NCBI GenBank assembly: GCA_041740975.1
Contig: JBGSKV010000072.1
Location: 1-18,183, forward strand
DNA: 18,183 nucleotides
Direction of reading: 5' to 3'
Origin: JBGSKV01 sp041740975
Lineage (GTDB): Bacteria > Bdellovibrionota_B > Oligoflexia > Oligoflexales > JALZUQ01
Shown here: positions 14,412 through 18,183 of the stretch, piece by piece
Position numbering within the stretch: the first letter of the stretch is position 1
Layout of the letters: each line of letters opens with the position of its first letter
Made by a program: the position numbers and the translations under genes
The notes under the pieces: generated by a model
The model's database searches: none
Seen by the model: only the letters and a program-made list of their open reading frames with translations
What the model was told of the DNA's origin: nothing

Positions 14412-15491
14412 ATGAAAACGATCAAAGACATTATCGAAAAAAGTCGAGTCATTTTGATGCTAGGGGCGGGCGGCGTTGGCAAAACGACGACTTCGATTCT
14501 CGTAGCGATTGAAGCCGCCAAGCTCGGCAAACGTGTCGGACTGATCAGTGTGGATCCTGCGAAACGATTGGCTGATGCTCTTGGAATTCCTTTAAGCGCG
14601 GAACTTATGCAGGTCCAGCTGCCCGTTGCATGGACACAAAACGGTGGTTCAATTTCGGCTGCAATGATTGACCAAAAAGCGACGTTGGATTCTTTGATTT
14701 TTCAGTTTACATCTAGCAGTATGGCGCGCGAGAAAATCTTCAAAAATTCACTTTATAAAAGCGCAGCGGACAAAATTGGTGGTGCGCTCGAATACATGGC
14801 CATTGCGAAGTTAGGCCAGCTGGTCGATGATCCATCCTTCGATCTCATAGTGGTGGACACACCGCCCGATCTGCATGCCTTGGATTTTCTGATTCGGCCT
14901 AATTTTCTCGCTAGATTTGTTGAGAATAGGGTCATGCGGTGGCTCATCAAACCGATCTACTATGCGAGCCGTATGAACGTTCGCTTTTTGCGAAGTGATT
15001 TGATCGACAAAGTGATCCAGATCACTGGACTCGACCTTTTGCGAGAGATAGCCGATTTTTTTGTTAATATGCAGGATACGATTGCCGGCCTTTATCAAAC
15101 TTCGGCGCGAGCCCAACAGGTTATTGCGGGTCCAGAGACTTCGATATTTTTTGTGGCCGCGCCAAGCGAACGAGTTTTAAGATCGTTTCATTTTGTCGAA
15201 AGCCAACTGGCTTCTCTCGAGCTCAAGTTGCGGGCCGTTGTCGTCAATCGATGTTTGCCGCAGAGTGTAAAGGATTACTTGGACCATATTAAAAGTGACG
15301 AGGATCTTCATAGTTCGAAGTTTGATATTTTAACGAACTTATATCGTCGAAGTAAGGGTGAAATAGATTTTTTAAAGGAGATCCAAAAAGCCCAGAGTCC
15401 GCACATAGTCAAAGCTTTGACGGAACTCACACAAAATCCTCATAACTGGGAAGGTCTTGGTACGCTTGCTTCTCAGCTTTCCAGCCCCTAA
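14412..15491 (+). CDS. ArsA/Get3-like ATPase, second of a tandem pair (lacks signature Lys)
   Basis: A 359-residue soluble ATPase whose ATG follows the previous stop with no spacer, implying translational coupling. The P-loop reads Gly-Ala-Gly-Gly-Val-Gly-Lys-Thr (18-25): Lys24 is present, but the signature Lys of the deviant Walker A is Ala19. Switch I is intact as Ser-Val-Asp-Pro-Ala-Lys with Asp48, the residue needed for hydrolysis in Get3. Switch II starts Val-Val-Asp-Thr-Pro-Pro-Asp-Leu-His and lacks the usual Thr-Gly-His. A helical region at about 155-225, rich in aromatic and hydrophobic residues, could be the client-binding or partner-contact part. There is no Cys-x-x-Cys. Tandem Get3-like pairs are known in actinobacteria (BagA/BagB, Rv3679-Rv3680), which is a precedent for a hetero-complex. 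Bacterial function is poorly known, and arsenite transport is unlikely because no metal-binding Cys set or arsB is seen. Confidence 0.9.
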   Translation: MKTIKDIIEKSRVILMLGAGGVGKTTTSILVAIEAAKLGKRVGLISVDPAKRLADALGIPLSAELMQVQLPVAWTQNGGSISAAMIDQKATLDSLIFQFTSSSMAREKIFKNSLYKSAADKIGGALEYMAIAKLGQLVDDPSFDLIVVDTPPDLHALDFLIRPNFLARFVENRVMRWLIKPIYYASRMNVRFLRSDLIDKVIQITGLDLLREIADFFVNMQDTIAGLYQTSARAQQVIAGPETSIFFVAAPSERVLRSFHFVESQLASLELKLRAVVVNRCLPQSVKDYLDHIKSDEDLHSSKFDILTNLYRRSKGEIDFLKEIQKAQSPHIVKALTELTQNPHNWEGLGTLASQLSSP

Positions 15492-15539
15492 ATTCGGACT
15501 TCATTTTTTATAGTTCTTGTGCCTGTCGATGTCATAAAC

Positions 15540-15552
15540 CATAATGATTATG
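15540..15552. promoter_or_regulatory. 13-bp AT-rich palindrome upstream of mlaE
   Basis: Perfect arms CATAAT and ATTATG around a central G, 20-32 bp before the preferred mlaE start at 15573. This is the widest gap (81 bp) in the plus-strand cluster, so a separate control point for the mla genes is possible. It could also be chance in AT-rich sequence. Confidence 0.25.
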
Positions 15553-15572
15553 ATATCTTGGGACTTTATCAT

Positions 15573-16367
15573 ATGCAAAGCGCCATACAATTTGTGGAAT
15601 ACGTCGGCCGCCAAGTCCTGCGCGTGAAGCATAAGAGTGAAAGCTTTTACGATTATTGGAAAGAATTTTGGTATTGGATGTCGCGAGGGCCCTACCGCCT
15701 TCCGCTGGTTTTCAAGCAGCTCGAATTTATCGGTAACCAATCGCTATTTGTTTTGATTTTAAGTGGCTCCGCCATTGGAGCAGTCTTTGGAATTGAGATT
15801 GGTGGCATCTTTAAAATTTTTACTGCGCAGAACCTAATGGGTATTGCGACGAGTATCACGTTGTGCCGCGAAATAGCGCCTTTGATTACTGCAGTGCTGC
15901 TTGCAGGAAGAGCGGGTTCTTCGATGGCCGCAGAGATTGCGACTATGAAGGTAAACGAACAAATTGATGCCATGGAGACCATGGCTGTGAACCCAGTCAG
16001 TTATTTGGTTGTTCCTCGTGTCATTGCCGCCACCATCATGACTCCACTATTGACCGCATTGTTTATTTTGATTGGTGTTATCGGAACCTACGGGGTTGGT
16101 ATTTTTTTGTTCCAGGTGGATAAGGGGATTTTTATTTCGAAAATGCTAGCCTTTACCAATACCAGCGATCTTGTAGCGGGTATGGAAAAAGCTGTGGTTT
16201 TTGGCTTTGTTTTCTCGCTAATTTCGTGTTGGTACGGATTGATAGCGAAGGGCGGAGCAAAGGGAGTCGGCTTGGCAACAACGCGCGCGGTGATTGCCTC
16301 CTTACTTGCGCTGCTAGCATGTGACTTCGTCATTACCTATATTCAAATTGAATTTGTGGGGCGATAA
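15573..16367 (+). CDS. mlaE: MlaE-family lipid ABC transporter permease
   Basis: The inner-membrane permease of the Mla/MCE phospholipid transporter. ATG 15573 is preferred, with GGGA at 15560-15563. It gives 264 residues, close to E. coli MlaE (260), whereas the GTG at 15519 adds 18 polar residues without a ribosome site. An amphipathic N-terminal interface region is followed by about five membrane segments. The family signature is clear in the middle: Arg-Glu-Ile-Ala-Pro-Leu, then Leu-Ala-Gly-Arg-Ala-Gly-Ser-Ser-Met-Ala-Ala-Glu, then Met-Lys-Val-Asn-Glu-Gln-Ile-Asp-Ala-Met-Glu and Asn-Pro-Val-Ser-Tyr-Leu-Val-Val-Pro-Arg. It is followed 2 bp later by the ATPase mlaF and then by mlaD, the standard order. 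The partner MlaB is not seen in this window. Direction of lipid movement cannot be told from sequence. Confidence 0.94.
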   Translation: MQSAIQFVEYVGRQVLRVKHKSESFYDYWKEFWYWMSRGPYRLPLVFKQLEFIGNQSLFVLILSGSAIGAVFGIEIGGIFKIFTAQNLMGIATSITLCREIAPLITAVLLAGRAGSSMAAEIATMKVNEQIDAMETMAVNPVSYLVVPRVIAATIMTPLLTALFILIGVIGTYGVGIFLFQVDKGIFISKMLAFTNTSDLVAGMEKAVVFGFVFSLISCWYGLIAKGGAKGVGLATTRAVIASLLALLACDFVITYIQIEFVGR

Positions 16368-16369
16368 GC

Positions 16370-17119
16370 ATGATTGCCTTTGAAAATGTTTGCAAATCTT
16401 TCGGTTCAAAAGTGGTCTTGAATAAGATGAGTTTCGAAATCGAGAAAAACAAAGTTACGTTTATCATCGGTCGATCTGGCGGGGGTAAGTCCGTCACAAT
16501 TAAACACATCATCGGACTCTTGAAACCGGATAGCGGACGAGTTTTCGTCGATGACCAGCCGATCAATGAACTCGACAAACGTGCAATATCTACCTACCGT
16601 CGAAAAATTGGCATGCTTTTCCAGCAGGCGGCGCTCTTCGACAGCATGACAGTCGGGGAAAATGTGTTGTTCCCCCTTAAGGAGCACACCAGTTTGAGCT
16701 TACCTGCTATGCTTATCAGAGTGGAAGAAGTGCTCACGCAAGTTGGCCTTCCTAACATGCAGCATCGTTATCCGTCTGAGCTGTCAACTGGCGAGAAAAA
16801 GCGTGTAGGACTAGCAAGGGCGATGGCAACACAACCCATGGTGATGCTTTATGACGAACCGACGACTGGAATGGATCCGTTAATTTCTGAGATGATTGAC
16901 GAGCTAATTGTCAAAGTAAATGAGGAATCACCGAACATGACCTCGATTGTGATTTCCCATGATTTGAAAGCGGCGCTAGCTTCGGCTGATAATATTATAT
17001 TTATCAACGAGGGCAAAGTCGCGATGCAGGGCAAGCCTCAGGAGTTTAGAACGACAAAAGATCCTTTGGTGAGGCAGTTTTTTTCTGGACGAGTCGAAGG
17101 TCCAATGAAGTTTGATTAA
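16370..17119 (+). CDS. mlaF: MlaF-family lipid ABC transporter ATP-binding protein
   Basis: A 249-residue ABC ATPase that powers the MlaE permease. It has all the motifs: Walker A Gly-Arg-Ser-Gly-Gly-Gly-Lys-Ser (34-41, Lys40), Q-loop Gln85 in Phe-Gln-Gln-Ala-Ala-Leu-Phe, ABC signature Leu-Ser-Thr-Gly-Glu (138-142; Thr replaces the first Gly of LSGGE), Walker B Met-Leu-Tyr-Asp-Glu-Pro (Glu163) with Thr-Thr-Gly-Met-Asp-Pro, and the switch His197 in Ile-Ser-His-Asp. The Gln-Ala-Ala-Leu-Phe-Asp-Ser-Met segment is typical of the MlaF/MCE ATPases (MKL/Ttg2A family). ATG 16370 lies 2 bp after the mlaE stop, so the two are translated together, and the C-terminal tail is short. Confidence 0.95.
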   Translation: MIAFENVCKSFGSKVVLNKMSFEIEKNKVTFIIGRSGGGKSVTIKHIIGLLKPDSGRVFVDDQPINELDKRAISTYRRKIGMLFQQAALFDSMTVGENVLFPLKEHTSLSLPAMLIRVEEVLTQVGLPNMQHRYPSELSTGEKKRVGLARAMATQPMVMLYDEPTTGMDPLISEMIDELIVKVNEESPNMTSIVISHDLKAALASADNIIFINEGKVAMQGKPQEFRTTKDPLVRQFFSGRVEGPMKFD

Positions 17120-17146
17120 GATGCGCCTTTTGGGAGAGTCCGTTTT

Positions 17147-18183
17147 GTGAGCCAGTGGAGTACAGAGTTTAGAGTAGGCATATTTGCTGTGATCGCTTTT
17201 ATGGTGATCGCCTATATGTTTATGGTTTTGGGCGGTACTTTTGAAAGCGTAGCTTACAAGACCTATTACACACAGCTCAGTAATGCTTCCGGTATCATTC
17301 CTAAAAGCCAAGTTAAAACCAACGGTGTTTTAGTGGGTGAAGTAGGGGAAGTCACGCTTGCCGATAACAAAACTCAGATCAAGCTCCTTATAGATGAAAA
17401 GGTAAAGATCCCCGTCGGTTCGACTCTGGAAGTTCGAAGTAAGGGACTTTTAGGTGATGTCTTCATCGAGATTGTGCGTATTAAAGACGAAGGCACCTAT
17501 ATTGAAGAGGGAGGAACAATCCCATACTCGACCGAAAGTGTTGATATGGCGACTCTCATGAAAACCTTTGGAGCCATTGGCACGGACATAAAGAAAATTA
17601 CCTCTGCTCTAGCATCAGACGTGGAAGCTGGGGATGGAAGTGGTGGTCTCAAGGGCATTATTAAAAATATCGAAAATACCACTAAGAATCTGGATGAACT
17701 TGTTGCAAAAAATACGAGTACACTCGATAAGCTCATCAAGAACCTCCACAACTCTAGTGAAATCGTTAACGGCGCCCTTGAAAATAATAAAGGTGGCCTT
17801 AACAATATGTTTGCGAATATGGACAAGGCCGTAAGCAACTTAAATGAAGCGTCTAGCTCCGTTAAAAATGTTGCCGATAAGATCGAAAGAGGTGAAGGCA
17901 CAATTGGTCGCCTTCTAACGGATGATACAGTTATCAAAGATATTGAAGGTACGTTGGCCGATGTACGTAAGGTGATTTCTCCTGTCAGCAAAACAGTTGT
18001 CGAAGTCGATTTTCATGGGGAAATGGATCAAAACAACGGTGAAGACTTTCGAAACTACGCCAACATCAAAATACACACACGTCCTGACAAATATTATTTA
18101 ATCGGGATAGCGGATATTGGAGCGCAGCAAACCTTGGAACGTCAACGGGTCACGACGACGGAGACCAATGGCAGTACGACAAC
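17147..18183 (+). CDS. mlaD: MlaD-family MCE-domain protein with C-terminal extension (partial, runs off the window)
   Basis: The reading frame starts at GTG 17147, with GGGAG at 17132-17136, and stays open to the last base, giving 345 codons so far with the 3' end missing. A single N-terminal membrane anchor (about 10-29) leads into an MCE domain at about 37-112, with the typical Val-Lys-Thr-Asn-Gly-Val-x-Val-Gly-Glu-Val and Gly-Leu-Leu-Gly-Asp-Val-Phe-Ile-Glu-Ile patterns. This domain forms the hexameric lipid-binding ring of Mla systems. Residues about 130-290 are a long helical, Asn/Ser/Lys-rich stretch with a Gly-Glu-Gly-Thr-Ile-Gly-Arg-Leu-Leu motif seen in long MCE proteins. After this, a beta-rich segment (Ile-Lys-Ile-His-Thr-Arg-Pro-Asp-Lys-Tyr-Tyr) begins that is absent from short E. 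coli MlaD (183 aa). It is the third gene of the transporter unit, 27 bp after mlaF. Confidence 0.93.
   Translation, partial: MSQWSTEFRVGIFAVIAFMVIAYMFMVLGGTFESVAYKTYYTQLSNASGIIPKSQVKTNGVLVGEVGEVTLADNKTQIKLLIDEKVKIPVGSTLEVRSKGLLGDVFIEIVRIKDEGTYIEEGGTIPYSTESVDMATLMKTFGAIGTDIKKITSALASDVEAGDGSGGLKGIIKNIENTTKNLDELVAKNTSTLDKLIKNLHNSSEIVNGALENNKGGLNNMFANMDKAVSNLNEASSSVKNVADKIERGEGTIGRLLTDDTVIKDIEGTLADVRKVISPVSKTVVEVDFHGEMDQNNGEDFRNYANIKIHTRPDKYYLIGIADIGAQQTLERQRVTTTETNGSTT

Noticed and set aside
13512..15491. Arsenite efflux (arsA) operon
   Set aside because: No arsB, arsR or arsD nearby and no metal-binding Cys set in either ATPase; the Get3-like family is the safer label.
15540..15556. Fur box upstream of mlaE
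   Set aside because: Only part of the 19-bp consensus is matched; too weak to name a regulator.
15519..15572. GTG start for mlaE at 15519
   Set aside because: No ribosome site, and the added 18 residues are polar and unlike the family; ATG 15573 gives the usual length.
17497..17991. 164-codon open frame on the minus strand
   Set aside because: It lies wholly opposite the MCE protein frame, is low in complexity (Ser/Leu rich) and has no recognisable domain, so it is an antisense shadow.

Overview
The window looks like chromosomal DNA of a Bdellovibrio-like bacterium (Bdellovibrionota / former delta-proteobacteria). This is an inference from gene content and not from a marker gene. The content behind it is a very large soluble Ser/Thr kinase fused to a STAND-type ATPase, a tandem pair of ArsA/Get3-like ATPases beside tatA, an MCE/Mla lipid-transport operon, and a receiver-GGDEF protein with the Hypr substitution known from Geobacter and Bdellovibrio. 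Coding density is high and all genes look intact except the last, which runs off the right edge. I saw no tRNA, rRNA, insertion sequence, phage gene or CRISPR array.

Layout. 84-1286 (+) is an exported protein of unknown function with a long acidic tract. It converges on an envelope-synthesis pair on the minus strand (5038 to 1342): a bifunctional class A penicillin-binding protein followed 19 bp later by a periplasmic binding-protein-fold gene resembling the C-terminal domain of LpoA. A strong bidirectional terminator separates the convergent genes. Divergent from the PBP gene is a receiver-GGDEF signalling enzyme (5280-6350, +). Its last 33 codons and stop overlap the 3' end of pyruvate kinase (minus strand, 7769 to 6249) tail to tail.

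From 7927 to the end all genes are on the plus strand and mostly tightly spaced: STAND Ser/Thr kinase (about 1791 aa), tatA, two Get3-like ATPases, mlaE, mlaF and mlaD (partial). A good sigma70-type promoter lies at 7739-7766. The cluster joins a sensor kinase, a twin-arginine translocase subunit, two targeting-type ATPases and a phospholipid/MCE transporter, so an envelope-biogenesis theme is likely, but a functional link is not shown by the sequence.

The most interesting observations are: (1) the two Get3-like ATPases have lost different catalytic elements (switch I Asp in one, the trans-acting signature Lys in the other), as expected for an obligate heterodimer with a single composite active site; (2) the GGDEF protein carries Ser where diguanylate cyclases have the guanine-specifying Asp, the signature of 3',3'-cGAMP-producing Hypr enzymes, and its receiver domain lacks the phosphoacceptor; (3) the giant kinase appears to end in a degenerate PP2C/SpoIIE-like phosphatase domain.
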